A stretch of 64,000 bases of DNA from Betaproteobacteria bacterium (GCA_016704535.1 JADIZZ010000014.1:1-64000), one strand, 5' to 3'; shown: positions 36,204-48,370, counted from the stretch's first letter. The notes: generated from the letters alone by a model not told the origin. Numbers and translations: made by a program.

Positions 36204-38383
36204 TCCAGAAACACCGTCGCCAACGGGGGCAGGGTCAGCAGCACCGAGTGGCTGCGCCCATGGCTGCCCACGGCCACGGCGTTGGCCGCGCCCAGCGGCG
36301 TGCCGACATTGCTGCCGCCATAGTAGGCCGAATCGGTGTTCAGCCGTTCGAGCCAGCGGCCGGGTCGCGGCACGCCCAGGCGGAAGTGGTGGTGCACCAC
36401 CGGCGCAAAGTTGCTCACGACGAGCATCAGCTCGCCGCCGCGGCCCTTGCGCACGAAGCTCAGCACGCTGCGCTGCGCGTCGTCGTGGTCTATCCACTCG
36501 AAACCTTCGCCGCTGAAGTCCAGCTGGTACAGCGCCGGGCTGCTGCGGTAGAGCCCGTTCAGGTCGCGCACCAGCTGCTGCACGCCGGCGTGGCGCGGGT
36601 CGTCGAGCTGGTGCCAGTCCAGGCTCTGTTCGTGATTCCACTCGCGGCCCTGGGCAAACTCGCAGCCCATGAAGAGCAGCTTCTTGCCCGGGTGGCCCCA
36701 CATGAAGCCGTAGTAGGCGCGCAGGTTGGCGAACTGCTGCCACGCGTCGCCCGGCATCTTGGCCAGCAGGCTGCCCTTGCCGTGCACCACCTCGTCGTGC
36801 GAGAGCGGCAGCACGAAGTTCTCGTTGAAGGCGTACACGAGGCCGAAGCTCAGCTCGCCATGGTGGTGGCGGCGGTGGATGGGGTCGCGCGCCATGTACT
36901 GGAGCGTGTCGTGCATCCAGCCCATGTTCCACTTGTAGTGGAAGCCCAGGCCGCCGACATAGGTGGGGCGGCTGACGGCGGGGAAGGCCGTGCTTTCTTC
37001 GGCCAGCGTGATGGCCTGAGGCCGCTCGACGCCGACCACTTCGTTCGTGCGCTTGAGCAGCGAGATGGCTTCCAGGTTCTCGCGCCCGCCGTGCACGTTC
37101 GGGAGCCATTCGCCGGCTTTGCGGCTGTAGTCGCGGTACAGCATCGACGCCACGGCGTCGACACGCAGGCCGTCGATGTCGTAGCGCTCCAGCCAGTACA
37201 GCGCGTTGCCGACGAGGAAGTTGCGCACCTCGGTGCGGCCGAAGTTGTAGATGAGGGTGTTCCAGTCGGTGTGGAAGCCCTCGCGCCGGTCGGCGTACTC
37301 GTAGAGGTGCGTGCCGTCGAACTCGGCCAGGCCGTAGGCGTCGGTGGGGAAGTGCGCCGGCACCCAATCCAGCAGCACGCCCAGCCCGGCCGCGTGCGCC
37401 TTGTCGATAAAGCGGCGCAAGCCGTCGGCGCCACCGCCCTGCGCGATGTCTTCGGGTGTCGCGAAGCGTGCCGTGGGCGCGAACAGGCCCAGCGTCTGGT
37501 AGCCCCAGGAACCGTCGAAGGGGTGCTCGCTGACGGGCATCAGCTCCAGGTGCGTGAAGCCCATGTCTTTCGCGTAGGGCACCAGTTCGGCCGCCAGCTC
37601 GTCCCAGTTCAGCCAGCGGTCGCCTTCCTCGGGGCGGCGTCGCCACGAGCCCAAGTGCACCTCGTAGATGCTCATCGGCGCGTCCAGCGCGTTGGCGGCC
37701 TGGCGCTCGGGCGAAGGCGGCGCGAACGCCGGCATGTGCGCCACGACGCTGGCAGTGGCCGGGCGCAGTTCGGCCTGGCGGGCGTAGGGGTCGGCCTTCT
37801 GCGGCAGCAGGTGGCCGTCGCGTGAGAGCAGCTCGAACTTGTAGCGTGCGCCCAGGCCGACGCCGGGCAGGAAGAGCTCCCACACGCCGCACTCGCGGCG
37901 CAGGCGCATGGGGTGGCAGCGGCCATCCCAGAAGTTGAAGTCGCCGACCAGGCTGACGCGGCTGGCATTGGGCGCCCAGACGGCAAAGGCCGTGCCGTCG
38001 ACGCCGTCCATCTGCCGCGGCGTGGCGCCCAGGATCTCGTAGGGCCGCAGGTGCGAGCCTTCGCCCAGCAGCCAGACGTCCATCTCGCCCAGCACGGTGC
38101 CGAACCGGTAGGGGTCTTCCTGCAGCGTTTCGTGGCCACCGGGCCAGCGCACGCGCAACTGGTAATGGCCCAGGATCTGCGTCGGCCCGGAGAACACGCC
38201 TTCCTCGGCCACGCAGGGCAGCGGCCAGGCATGGGGGCCGGCCACCACCACCACCGCCACGGCGCCAGGCAACCAGGCGGTGACCCAGGGACTGCCGTCG
38301 GGGCCGGCGTGGGGGCCGAGGACGGCGAAGGGGTCGCCGTGGCGGCCCTGGATCAGGGCTTGGGTCTGTTCGGGTGTCAGCAT
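36191..38383 (-). CDS. glgB: 1,4-alpha-glucan branching enzyme
   Basis: The 730-residue GH13 enzyme has an N-terminal CBM48 pair (DPFAVLGPHAGPDGSPWV, then FAVWAPNASRVSLVGDFN). Its catalytic barrel has DWVPAHFPTD, the nucleophile block DGLRVDAVASMLYRDYSR, the acid in TLAEEST and PLSHDEVVHGKGSLL. It forms alpha-1,6 branches in glycogen. Its stop overlaps the start of glgX; its start is 9 bp after the glgP stop, so the operon is tightly packed. Confidence 0.97.
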   Translation of the reverse strand: MLTPEQTQALIQGRHGDPFAVLGPHAGPDGSPWVTAWLPGAVAVVVVAGPHAWPLPCVAEEGVFSGPTQILGHYQLRVRWPGGHETLQEDPYRFGTVLGEMDVWLLGEGSHLRPYEILGATPRQMDGVDGTAFAVWAPNASRVSLVGDFNFWDGRCHPMRLRRECGVWELFLPGVGLGARYKFELLSRDGHLLPQKADPYARQAELRPATASVVAHMPAFAPPSPERQAANALDAPMSIYEVHLGSWRRRPEEGDRWLNWDELAAELVPYAKDMGFTHLELMPVSEHPFDGSWGYQTLGLFAPTARFATPEDIAQGGGADGLRRFIDKAHAAGLGVLLDWVPAHFPTDAYGLAEFDGTHLYEYADRREGFHTDWNTLIYNFGRTEVRNFLVGNALYWLERYDIDGLRVDAVASMLYRDYSRKAGEWLPNVHGGRENLEAISLLKRTNEVVGVERPQAITLAEESTAFPAVSRPTYVGGLGFHYKWNMGWMHDTLQYMARDPIHRRHHHGELSFGLVYAFNENFVLPLSHDEVVHGKGSLLAKMPGDAWQQFANLRAYYGFMWGHPGKKLLFMGCEFAQGREWNHEQSLDWHQLDDPRHAGVQQLVRDLNGLYRSSPALYQLDFSGEGFEWIDHDDAQRSVLSFVRKGRGGELMLVVSNFAPVVHHHFRLGVPRPGRWLERLNTDSAYYGGSNVGTPLGAANAVAVGSHGRSHSVLLTLPPLATVFLEWTA

Positions 38384-38392
38384 GCTGGGGGG

Positions 38393-40852
<2,460 letters not shown>

Positions 40853-41171
40853 GGATGGGGTCTCCGGCGGGGCCGATACACGGCGAGAGATGCGGGCAGG
40901 GATGCCATCGAGTGTCCCTGAAGCGCAGGCCCGGCGTCAACGATCACACGTCTACGTCGACTGTAGTTTCACTACACACCAAGGTTCCTGCATCCAACTC
41001 GAAGGTCACCATCCTGCTCGCAATTTCCATGCGAAGTATTGAATATCAATGTCTTGAACTGGTTCCTTAAAGGTGATTCTCGATCAGTGGCCGTGATGTC
41101 GCCTGGCAACAGCCATCCTGGCGCCTTCGCTCTTCTGTAATTTTGTTGCTTTCGACTCGACAAGGACCGAC
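40853..41171. promoter_or_regulatory. Divergent glgP/glgC control region with TGTAGT-N3-ACTACA operator
   Basis: This 319-bp gap holds no gene. A perfect 6+3+6 palindrome TGTAGTTTCACTACA at 40962-40976 matches the form I recall for HexR boxes in betaproteobacteria (TGTARTNNNAYTACA). HexR is the KDPG-responsive regulator of central carbon metabolism. A smaller palindrome, ATTGAATATCAAT, is at 41038-41050. The region 41030-41170 is AT-rich compared with its surroundings and probably holds the glgC promoter; AAGGA at 41162-41166 is its Shine-Dalgarno. Confidence 0.65.
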
Positions 41172-42437
41172 ATGAAGCCTATCGACGTGGCCCAGGGCCT
41201 CGACCTCCCGCGCCGTGCAGTCGCCCTGGTGCTGGCCGGCGGCCGCGGCAGCCGACTGAAGAACCTGACCGACACGCGCGCCAAGCCGGCGGTGTACTTC
41301 GGCGGCAAGTTCCGCATCGTCGACTTCGCGCTCAGCAACTGCATGAACAGCGGCATCCGCCGCATCGGCGTCATCACGCAGTACAAGAGCCACAGCCTGC
41401 TGCGCCACCTGCAGCGTGGCTGGGCCTTCCTGAAGAGCGAGATGAACGAGTTCGTCGACCTGCTGCCGGCGCAGCAGCGTGTCGACGAAGAGAGCTGGTA
41501 TCGCGGCACCGCCGACGCGGTCTACCAGAACCAGGACATCCTGGCCGCCTACCGTGCCGACTACGTGGTGGTGCTGGCCGGCGACCACGTCTACAAGCAG
41601 AACTACGCGCTGATGCTGGCCGACCACGTGGCCATGGGCAAGGAGGTGACGGTGGGCTGCATCGAGGTCGACGTCGAGGAAGCGAAGGCCTTCGGCGTGA
41701 TGGCCATCGATGCCGACCGCCGCATCGTCGACTGGGTCGAGAAGCCGCCGGTACCGCCCGAAATGCCGGGCAAGCCCGGCCGCGTGCTGGCCAGCATGGG
41801 CATCTACATCTTCAACGCGCGCTATCTGTACCGCGAACTCGAGAAGGACATGTTCGACCCGAACTCGAGCCACGACTTCGGCAAGGACATCATCCCCAAG
41901 ATGGTGAAAGCGGGCGTGGCGGTGGCCCACCCGTTCGAGTTCAGCTGCGTCGGTGGCAAGCCCGGCCTGCCGCCGTACTGGCGCGACGTCGGCACGATCG
42001 ACGCCTACTGGGACGCCAACATCGACCTCACCGCGACCGACCCGCAACTGAACCTGTACGACACGAACTGGCCGATCTGGACCTACCAGCCGCAGTTGCC
42101 GCCGGCCAAGTTCGTGCACAACCAGGAAGACCGCCGCGGCATGGCCATCGAGTCGCTGGTCTCCGGCGGCTGCATCGTCAGCGGTGCGGTGTTCCGCTCG
42201 GTGCTGTTCTCGCAGGTGCGCGTTCATTCGCACGCCTCGGTGAACTGGAGCGTGCTGCTGCCGGGCGTGCAGGTGGGCCGCGGCGCGCGCCTGACGCGGG
42301 TGGTCATCGACCGCGACTGCGAGATCCCCGACGGCATGGTCATCGGCGAAGACGCGGCGGCGGATGCCGTGCGCTTCTTCCGCACCGAATCGGGCATCAC
42401 GCTCGTCACGCGCGACATGCTGCGCAAGCTGGCCTGA
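41172..42437 (+). CDS. glgC: Glucose-1-phosphate adenylyltransferase
   Basis: The 421-residue enzyme makes ADP-glucose, the committed step of bacterial glycogen synthesis. Conserved blocks are VALVLAGGRGSRLKNLTD with the allosteric/substrate KPAVYFGGKFRIVDFALSNC, then WYRGTADAVYQN, and the C-terminal beta-helix repeats (SGGCIVSGAVFRSVLF). ATG 41172 lies 6 nt after an AAGGA Shine-Dalgarno. It leads the plus-strand synthesis operon with glgA and is divergent from the degradation/branching operon. Confidence 0.98.
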   Translation: MKPIDVAQGLDLPRRAVALVLAGGRGSRLKNLTDTRAKPAVYFGGKFRIVDFALSNCMNSGIRRIGVITQYKSHSLLRHLQRGWAFLKSEMNEFVDLLPAQQRVDEESWYRGTADAVYQNQDILAAYRADYVVVLAGDHVYKQNYALMLADHVAMGKEVTVGCIEVDVEEAKAFGVMAIDADRRIVDWVEKPPVPPEMPGKPGRVLASMGIYIFNARYLYRELEKDMFDPNSSHDFGKDIIPKMVKAGVAVAHPFEFSCVGGKPGLPPYWRDVGTIDAYWDANIDLTATDPQLNLYDTNWPIWTYQPQLPPAKFVHNQEDRRGMAIESLVSGGCIVSGAVFRSVLFSQVRVHSHASVNWSVLLPGVQVGRGARLTRVVIDRDCEIPDGMVIGEDAAADAVRFFRTESGITLVTRDMLRKLA

Positions 42438-42450
42438 CCGGAGCCTTCCG

Positions 42451-43908
42451 ATGAAGGTGCTGCATGTGGCCGCCGAGGTCTTCCCGCTGGTGAAGACCGG
42501 TGGCCTCGCCGACGTGGTGGCGGCGCTGCCCGTGGCGCAGGCGGTGCAGGGCGCCGACGTGCGGCTGCTGCTGCCCGGCTTCCCGGCGGTACTTGAGGCA
42601 GTGCACGGCGCGCGCACCGTGATCGATATCGGCACCTGCTTCGGCGCGCTGCGCGTGCGGCTGCTGCTGGCGCGCATGCCCGGCAGCAAGCTGCCCGTCT
42701 ACGTGGTCGAGGCGCCCTACCTCTACCGCCGCGGCGGCAGCCCCTACCAGGACAGCAAGGGCGAGGAATGGTCCGACAACCTGCAGCGCTTCGCGTTGTT
42801 GGGCTGGGTGGCGGCACACCTGGCGGGCCAGGACGCCGACCCGCAATGGGCGCCCGACATCGTCCACGCGCACGACTGGCATGCCGCAATGGCCTGCGCC
42901 TACATTGCCGAGCACACGGCCACGCCGGCGGCATCGGTGCTCACGGTGCACAACCTGGCCTTCCAGGGCCTCTTCCCCATGCATGACTGGCCGATGCTGG
43001 GGCTGGGCTCGCACCTGATGGCACCCACCGGTCTCGAATTCCACGGCCAGCTCAGTTTCATGAAGGCCGGGCTGAAGTTCGCCGACCGCATCACCACCGT
43101 CAGCCCCACTTACGCACGCGAGATCGCCACGCACGAGTTCGGCTGCGGCCTGGACGGTGTCATCCGCGGACGCGGCACCGACGTCACCGGCATCCTCAAC
43201 GGCATCGACCCCGAACTCTGGAACCCCGCCACCGACCCCGCCATCGCCAGCCGCTACGACGCCGAGCGCCTGCAGGGCAAGCTGGCCTGCCGGCGCGCGC
43301 TGCAGGCCGAACTGGGCCTGGACGTCGACGAGCAGGCCCTGGTGCTGACAGTGGTCAGCCGGCTGACATCGCAGAAGGGCCTGGACCTCATCCTGGCCGC
43401 GCTGCAGGAACTGGTGCAGGCCGGCGTGCAGTTCGTCGTGCAGGGCACCGGCGAGCCGGCCCTGGAAGCCGCGTTCCGCATGGCGCAGCAGGCGCATCCG
43501 GGGCGTGTGCACGTGCACATCGGCTACGACGAGGCGCGTGCGCATCGGCTCGTCGCCGGCGCCGACCTCATCGCCGTGCCCTCGCGCTTCGAGCCCTGCG
43601 GACTGACCCAGCTCTACGGCCTGCGCTACGGCACGCTGCCGCTGGTGCGGCGTGTTGGCGGCCTGGCCGATACCGTCACCGACGCCACGCCCGACGCGCT
43701 GGCTCAGGGGCGCGCCACGGGCTTCACTTTCGACGCCGCCGCGCCCGCGGCGCTGGCCGCCTGCGTGCGCCGCGCGATCGCGCTGCGCGAAGACGCCGCG
43801 GCCTGGCGCGGCATGCAGGCCACCGCGATGGCGCAAGACCTGTCCTGGCGCGGGCCGGCGCGCGACTATCTGGCGCTCTACGAGGGTTTGGCACTCGACC
43901 CGAACTGA
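42451..43908 (+). CDS. glgA: Glycogen synthase (ADP-glucose type)
   Basis: The 485-residue GT5 enzyme has the N-terminal ADP-glucose-binding block VFPLVKTGGLADVVAALP and the C-terminal catalytic block PSRFEPCGLTQLYGLRYGTLP. It extends alpha-1,4-glucan from ADP-glucose. It starts 13 bp after glgC on the same strand. A terminator follows 32 bp after its stop. Confidence 0.98.
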   Translation: MKVLHVAAEVFPLVKTGGLADVVAALPVAQAVQGADVRLLLPGFPAVLEAVHGARTVIDIGTCFGALRVRLLLARMPGSKLPVYVVEAPYLYRRGGSPYQDSKGEEWSDNLQRFALLGWVAAHLAGQDADPQWAPDIVHAHDWHAAMACAYIAEHTATPAASVLTVHNLAFQGLFPMHDWPMLGLGSHLMAPTGLEFHGQLSFMKAGLKFADRITTVSPTYAREIATHEFGCGLDGVIRGRGTDVTGILNGIDPELWNPATDPAIASRYDAERLQGKLACRRALQAELGLDVDEQALVLTVVSRLTSQKGLDLILAALQELVQAGVQFVVQGTGEPALEAAFRMAQQAHPGRVHVHIGYDEARAHRLVAGADLIAVPSRFEPCGLTQLYGLRYGTLPLVRRVGGLADTVTDATPDALAQGRATGFTFDAAAPAALAACVRRAIALREDAAAWRGMQATAMAQDLSWRGPARDYLALYEGLALDPN

Positions 43909-43940
43909 CAGCGGCGTCGGGATGTTGCTCTGGAAACGAG

Positions 43941-43960
43941 CACGGGCCCGAGGGCCCGTG
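43941..43960. terminator. Strong hairpin shared by glgA and tRNA-Ser
   Basis: A 9-bp perfect stem (CACGGGCCC / GGGCCCGTG) with a very short loop lies between glgA and tRNA-Ser. On the plus strand TTTGC follows, on the minus strand CTCGTTT, so it may stop both convergent transcripts. Confidence 0.7.
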
Positions 43961-43973
43961 TTTGCTGGATGCC

Positions 43974-44064
43974 TGGCGGAAGGGGCGGGATTCGAACCCG
44001 CGGAGGGCTGTTAACCCTCACATGCTTTCCAGGCATGCGACTTAAACCGCTCATCCACCCTTCC
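43974..44064 (-). tRNA. tRNA-Ser (GGA)
   Basis: On the minus strand this is a 91-nt class II tRNA starting GGAAGGGTGGATGAGCGG and ending CCCGCCCCTTCCGCCA, with encoded CCA. The anticodon loop is CTGGAAA (anticodon GGA), and a long variable arm follows (GAGGGTTAACAGCCCTC), as required for tRNA-Ser. Confidence 0.95.
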
Positions 44065-44111
44065 GGTGCCCGTTCGGCCTGCTGTCGCAACCCTAGGGAA
44101 CCGGGCAGATT

Positions 44112-44513
44112 CTAGCCCTGGGGCGCCGGGCTCACGGCGTGCCGGCGCAGCCACTCCATCAGCACGTATTCCAGCGCCTTTGCGTGCGTGCACTCCAGCA
44201 CCACCGGCGGCGCGCAGCCGTGTTCGTAGGCCTCGCGCCAACGCAACGCGCAGACGCACCAGCGGTCGCCGGGCTTCAGGCCCTTGAAGCGCATCTCTGG
44301 CCGCGGCGTGATGAGGTCGTTGCCGCGCTCCATCTGGAAGTTCAGGAACTCCACCGTCACCTTGGCGCAGATGACGTGGCTGCCGGCGTCCTGGGCGTCG
44401 GTGTGGCAGCAGCCGTCGCGGTACCAACCCGTCAACGGGTCGTAGCTGCAGGGCACCAGCGCGGTGCCGAGCACGTTCAGGGCGTTCTGGCGGCTCATCG
44501 TCCCGTTGCTCAC
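44112..44513 (-). CDS. DUF2237 family protein
   Basis: The 133-residue protein has the conserved pattern of DUF2237: NVLGTALVPCSYDPLTGWYR, DGCCHTDAQDAGSHVICAKV, a middle GDRWCVCALRWREAYEHGCAP and the end block LECTHAKALEYV. The function of the family is unknown; conserved Cys residues suggest metal or redox chemistry. GTG 44513 overlaps the stop of the slipin gene by four bases (GTGA); ATG 44498 is an alternative start. It is the last gene of the NfeD-slipin operon. Confidence 0.85.
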   Translation of the reverse strand: MSNGTMSRQNALNVLGTALVPCSYDPLTGWYRDGCCHTDAQDAGSHVICAKVTVEFLNFQMERGNDLITPRPEMRFKGLKPGDRWCVCALRWREAYEHGCAPPVVLECTHAKALEYVLMEWLRRHAVSPAPQG

Positions 44514-45424
44514 GCTGGCTTGGCGCCCTTGTTCATCAGCGTCATCGCCGTGCCGATCAGCGCCGACACCTCGCTCATGTTGCCCGGCACGATCATCGTG
44601 TTGTTGGCCTTGGCCAGGTGGGCGTAGGCGTCCACCGCCTTTTCGGCCACCTTCAGTTGCACGGCTTGTTCGCCACCCGGCTGCTGGATGGCCGCGGCGA
44701 TCTTGCGGATGGCGTCGGCCGTGGCGTCGGCCACCGCGATGATGGCGGCGGCCTCGCCGGCGGCCTTGTTGATCTCGGCCTGCTTCTCGCCCTCGCTGCG
44801 CGCGATGAAGGCCTCGCGCTCGCCGGTGGCGATGTTGATCTGCTCCTGGCGCCGGCCCTCGGACGCCGCAATCAGCGCGCGCTTCTCGCGTTCGGCGGTG
44901 ATCTGCGCCTGCATCGCGTGCAGGATGGCCGCCGGGGGCGTCAGGTCCTTGATCTCGTACCGCAGCACCTTCACGCCCCAGGTCAGCGCGGCCTCGTCCA
45001 GCGCGTTCACCACGGCGCCGTTGATGAGGTCACGCTCCTCGAACGTCTTGTCCAGTTCCATCTTGCCGATCACGCTGCGCAGCGTGGTCTGCGCCAGCTG
45101 CGTGATGGCGATGATGTAGTCGCTGCTGCCGTAGCTGGCACGCATCGGGTCGGTGACCTGGAAGTACAGGATGCCGTCCACCTGGAGCTGCGTGTTGTCC
45201 TTGGTGATGCAGACTTGGCTGGGCACGTCCAGCGGCACTTCCTTCAGTGAATGCTTGTAGGCGACGCGGTCGACGAAGGGCACCAGCAGGCTCAGGCCGG
45301 GGGTCAGCGTGCGGTCGAACTTGCCCAGGCGTTCGACGACCCAGGCGTTCTGCTGGGGAACGATCTTCAGCGACCGGGCAATGAAGATGATGGCGATGAC
45401 AGCGAGGATGACGGCGATTTCCAT
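44510..45424 (-). CDS. SPFH/Band-7 slipin (QmcA/stomatin-like)
   Basis: The 304-residue protein begins with one membrane anchor (MEIAVILAVIAIIFIARSL) and continues with a Band-7/SPFH domain (QQNAWVVERLGKFDRTLTPG, then YFQVTDPMRASY). A long Ala/Glu-rich helical region follows. Such proteins scaffold membrane microdomains and often pair with NfeD. The NfeD gene is directly upstream (22 bp) and DUF2237 overlaps downstream. ATG 45424 is chosen because the membrane segment begins there. Confidence 0.93.
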   Translation of the reverse strand: MEIAVILAVIAIIFIARSLKIVPQQNAWVVERLGKFDRTLTPGLSLLVPFVDRVAYKHSLKEVPLDVPSQVCITKDNTQLQVDGILYFQVTDPMRASYGSSDYIIAITQLAQTTLRSVIGKMELDKTFEERDLINGAVVNALDEAALTWGVKVLRYEIKDLTPPAAILHAMQAQITAEREKRALIAASEGRRQEQINIATGEREAFIARSEGEKQAEINKAAGEAAAIIAVADATADAIRKIAAAIQQPGGEQAVQLKVAEKAVDAYAHLAKANNTMIVPGNMSEVSALIGTAMTLMNKGAKPA

Positions 45425-45446
45425 GGGGGGCTTTCTCGGGATTCGT

Positions 45447-45887
45447 TCAATGCGAGCCGGCCGGCGCCACGCGGAGTTCATTGCCGTCCAGTGCGACGAT
45501 CACGTATTCACCGGGCGCTGGCGCGCCTTCGCCGGCGAAACGCACGGCCCACTGGGCGCCGCGGTAGGACACTCGCGCGGTGCCCTCGGCATCCCAGGCG
45601 GCCACGTGCAGGCGCTGGCCGATATCGATATTGACGTCGCGGTTGCGCTCGGCCGGTGCGGCCTTCGGCCGCAACCTGCGCACGAAGTGCCAGACCACGA
45701 CGGCGCCGCCACCGACGACCGAAGCCGCAGTGATCTGCGATTGGCTGTCGACACCGGCGTAGGCTGCCATCGCGCCGGCGGCCGCACCCAGCGCCAGCAT
45801 CAGCAGGTAGAAGGTGCCGGTGGCCAGTTCGGCCGCCACCAGGGCACCGACGGCCAACCACCACAGCGAAGGTGCATCCAGGTCCAA
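45447..45887 (-). CDS. NfeD family membrane protein
   Basis: The 146-residue protein has two or three membrane segments (WWLAVGALVAAELATG, LLMLALGAAAGAMAAYAG) and a C-terminal OB-fold soluble domain (GQRLHVAAWDAEGTARVSYRG with the end YVIVALDGNELRV), as in short NfeD proteins. It partners the adjacent slipin. No ATG fits; TTG 45887 is preferred because GGGAG lies 8 nt upstream. The frame is open to 45956. Confidence 0.85.
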   Translation of the reverse strand: MDLDAPSLWWLAVGALVAAELATGTFYLLMLALGAAAGAMAAYAGVDSQSQITAASVVGGGAVVVWHFVRRLRPKAAPAERNRDVNIDIGQRLHVAAWDAEGTARVSYRGAQWAVRFAGEGAPAPGEYVIVALDGNELRVAPAGSH

Positions 45888-46015
45888 GCGCTCAACTCCC
45901 GCGGCACACGTATGCCGGTATCCAACGGGCAGTGTAGCCACCTGCCAGGCCGTCACCGCGCACGCCTACACTTTGCCCTTTTCACGCCCCGCCCGTTCAA
46001 CAGAAGGCCGCGCCG

Positions 46016-48277
46016 ATGCTTCGCTTCCGCTTCCCCATCGTCATCATCGACGAAGACTTCCGTTCCGAGAACACGTCGGGCTTCGGTATCCGCGCGCTGG
46101 CCCAGGCCATCGAGAAGGAAGGCTTCGAGATCCTGGGCGCCACCAGCTACGGCGACCTGAGCCAGTTCGCGCAGCAGCAAAGCCGCGCGAGTGCGTTCAT
46201 TCTTTCTATCGACGACAACGAGTTCACTCCCGGCCCCGAACTCGACCCCGCGGTGCTGAGCCTGCGCAAGTTCATCGAGGAGATCCGCTTCAAGAACGCG
46301 GACATCCCTATCTACATCTACGGCGAAACGCGCACCAGCCAGCACATCCCGAACGACGTGCTGCGCGAGCTGCACGGCTTCATCCACATGTTCGAGGACA
46401 CGCCCGAGTTCGTGGCGCGCCACATCATCCGCGAGGCCAAGAGCTACCTCGACGGCTTGGCGCCGCCCTTCTTCAAGGCGCTGATGGACTACGCGCAGGA
46501 TGGCAGCTACTCCTGGCACTGCCCGGGCCACAGCGGCGGCGTGGCCTTCCTGAAGAGCCCGGTGGGCCAGATGTTCCACCAGTTCTTCGGCGAAAACATG
46601 CTGCGCGCCGACGTCTGCAACAGTGTCGAGGAACTCGGCCAACTGCTCGACCACACAGGCCCGGTGCTGCAGAGCGAACGCAACGCCGCGCGCATCTTCA
46701 ACGCCGACCACTGCTTCTTCGTCACCAACGGCACGAGCACGTCGAACAAGATGGTGTGGCACCACGCGGTGGCGCCGGGCGACGTGGTGGTCGTCGACCG
46801 CAACTGCCACAAGAGCATCCTGCACAGCATCATCATGACCGGCGCGGTGCCTGTCTTCCTGCCGCCCACGCGCAACCACTACGGCATCATCGGGCCCATC
46901 CCGCAGGCGGAGTTTTCGCCCGAGGCCATCCGCGCCAAGATCGCTGCCAACCCGCTGCTGGCTGGGGTCGACCCGGCCGCCGTCAAGCCGCGCATCCTGA
47001 CGCTGACGCAGAGCACCTACGACGGCGTGCTCTACAACACCGAGACCATCAAGCACGCGCTCGACGGCTACATCGACACGCTGCACTTCGACGAGGCCTG
47101 GTTGCCGCACGCGGCCTTCCACACCTTCTACGGCCCGTACCACGCGATGGGCAAGAAGCGCCAGCGTCCGAAGGACCAACTGGTGTTCGCCACGCAGAGC
47201 ACGCACAAGCTGCTGGCCGGCATCAGCCAGGCGTCACAAGTGCTGGTGCAGGACGCGCAGGAGCGCAAGCTCGACCGCCACCTCTTCAACGAGGCCTACC
47301 TGATGCACACCAGCACCAGCCCGCAGTACGCCATCATCGCCAGCTGCGACGTGGCCGCGGCGATGATGGAAGCGCCCGGCGGGCCGGCATTGGTGGAAGA
47401 GAGCATCCTCGAGTCGCTCGACTTCCGCCGCGCGATGCGCAAGGTCGACCAGGAGTTCGGCGAGACGGACTGGTGGTTCACCGTCTGGGGCCCCGACGTG
47501 CTGGCGGCCGAGGGTATAGGGCACAGCCACGAATGGGTGCTGAAGGCCGGCGAGACCTGGCACGGCTTTGGCGACCTGGCCGACGGCTTCAACCTGCTCG
47601 ATCCCATCAAGTGCACGCTGATCACCCCGGGCCTGGACATGTCGGGGCAGTTCGCCGAGACCGGCATCCCGGCCTCCATCGTCACGAAGTTCCTGGCCGA
47701 GCATGGCGTGGTGGTCGAGAAGACGGGCCTGTACTCGTTCTTCATCATGTTCACCATCGGCATCACCAAGGGCCGCTGGAACACGCTTCTGACTGCGTTG
47801 CAGCAGTTCAAGGACGACTACGATCGCAACGCGCCGCTGTGGCGCATCCTGCCCGAGTTCTGCGCCGCGCACCCCAAGTACGAGCGCCTTGGCCTGAAGG
47901 ACCTGTGCCAGCAGATCCACCAGATTTATGCGAAGGGCGACATTGCTCGGCTGACGACGGAGATGTACCTGTCGGACATCCAGCCTGCGATGAAGCCTAG
48001 CGACGCCTTTGCCTGCATCGCGCACCGCAAGACCGAACGTGTGCCCATCGACGCCCTGGAAGGCCGCATCACCACCAGCCTGCTGACACCTTACCCACCA
48101 GGGATCCCGCTGTTGATACCGGGCGAGCGCTTCAACAAGAAGATCTGCGACTACCTGCGCTTCACGCGCGAATTCAACGCCGCCTTCCCGGGCTTCGACA
48201 CCGACGTGCATGGTCTGGTGGAAGTCGACGAGGAAGGCGCCGGGCGCCGTTACTACGTCGACTGCGTGCGCGACTGA
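46016..48277 (+). CDS. Arginine/lysine/ornithine decarboxylase (fold type I PLP)
   Basis: The 753-residue protein has an N-terminal receiver-like wing domain (FPIVIIDEDFRSENTSGFGI, about 1-130), a PLP-binding major domain with Schiff-base lysine in STHKLLAGISQ, and the HFDEAW and NGTSTSNKMVWHH blocks. A C-terminal domain contains LLTPYPPGIPLLIPGE. Its length is close to the biodegradative arginine decarboxylase AdiA and slightly above lysine/ornithine enzymes. The substrate cannot be fixed by eye. It could serve acid resistance or polyamine synthesis. No antiporter gene is adjacent. Confidence 0.92.
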   Translation: MLRFRFPIVIIDEDFRSENTSGFGIRALAQAIEKEGFEILGATSYGDLSQFAQQQSRASAFILSIDDNEFTPGPELDPAVLSLRKFIEEIRFKNADIPIYIYGETRTSQHIPNDVLRELHGFIHMFEDTPEFVARHIIREAKSYLDGLAPPFFKALMDYAQDGSYSWHCPGHSGGVAFLKSPVGQMFHQFFGENMLRADVCNSVEELGQLLDHTGPVLQSERNAARIFNADHCFFVTNGTSTSNKMVWHHAVAPGDVVVVDRNCHKSILHSIIMTGAVPVFLPPTRNHYGIIGPIPQAEFSPEAIRAKIAANPLLAGVDPAAVKPRILTLTQSTYDGVLYNTETIKHALDGYIDTLHFDEAWLPHAAFHTFYGPYHAMGKKRQRPKDQLVFATQSTHKLLAGISQASQVLVQDAQERKLDRHLFNEAYLMHTSTSPQYAIIASCDVAAAMMEAPGGPALVEESILESLDFRRAMRKVDQEFGETDWWFTVWGPDVLAAEGIGHSHEWVLKAGETWHGFGDLADGFNLLDPIKCTLITPGLDMSGQFAETGIPASIVTKFLAEHGVVVEKTGLYSFFIMFTIGITKGRWNTLLTALQQFKDDYDRNAPLWRILPEFCAAHPKYERLGLKDLCQQIHQIYAKGDIARLTTEMYLSDIQPAMKPSDAFACIAHRKTERVPIDALEGRITTSLLTPYPPGIPLLIPGERFNKKICDYLRFTREFNAAFPGFDTDVHGLVEVDEEGAGRRYYVDCVRD

Positions 48278-48370
48278 AGCTGCGCGCGGGCGGGGGTCAG
48301 CCCTCGGGCGTGAAATCGCCCTCGGGCCTTCGCATGGCGAGCGGCGCCTTCCGGCGTCGCACGTCCTTGC

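Noticed and set aside
41038..41050. ATTGAATATCAAT as an FNR box
   Set aside because: The half-sites are three bases apart rather than the FNR spacing, so it is only a small AT-rich palindrome.
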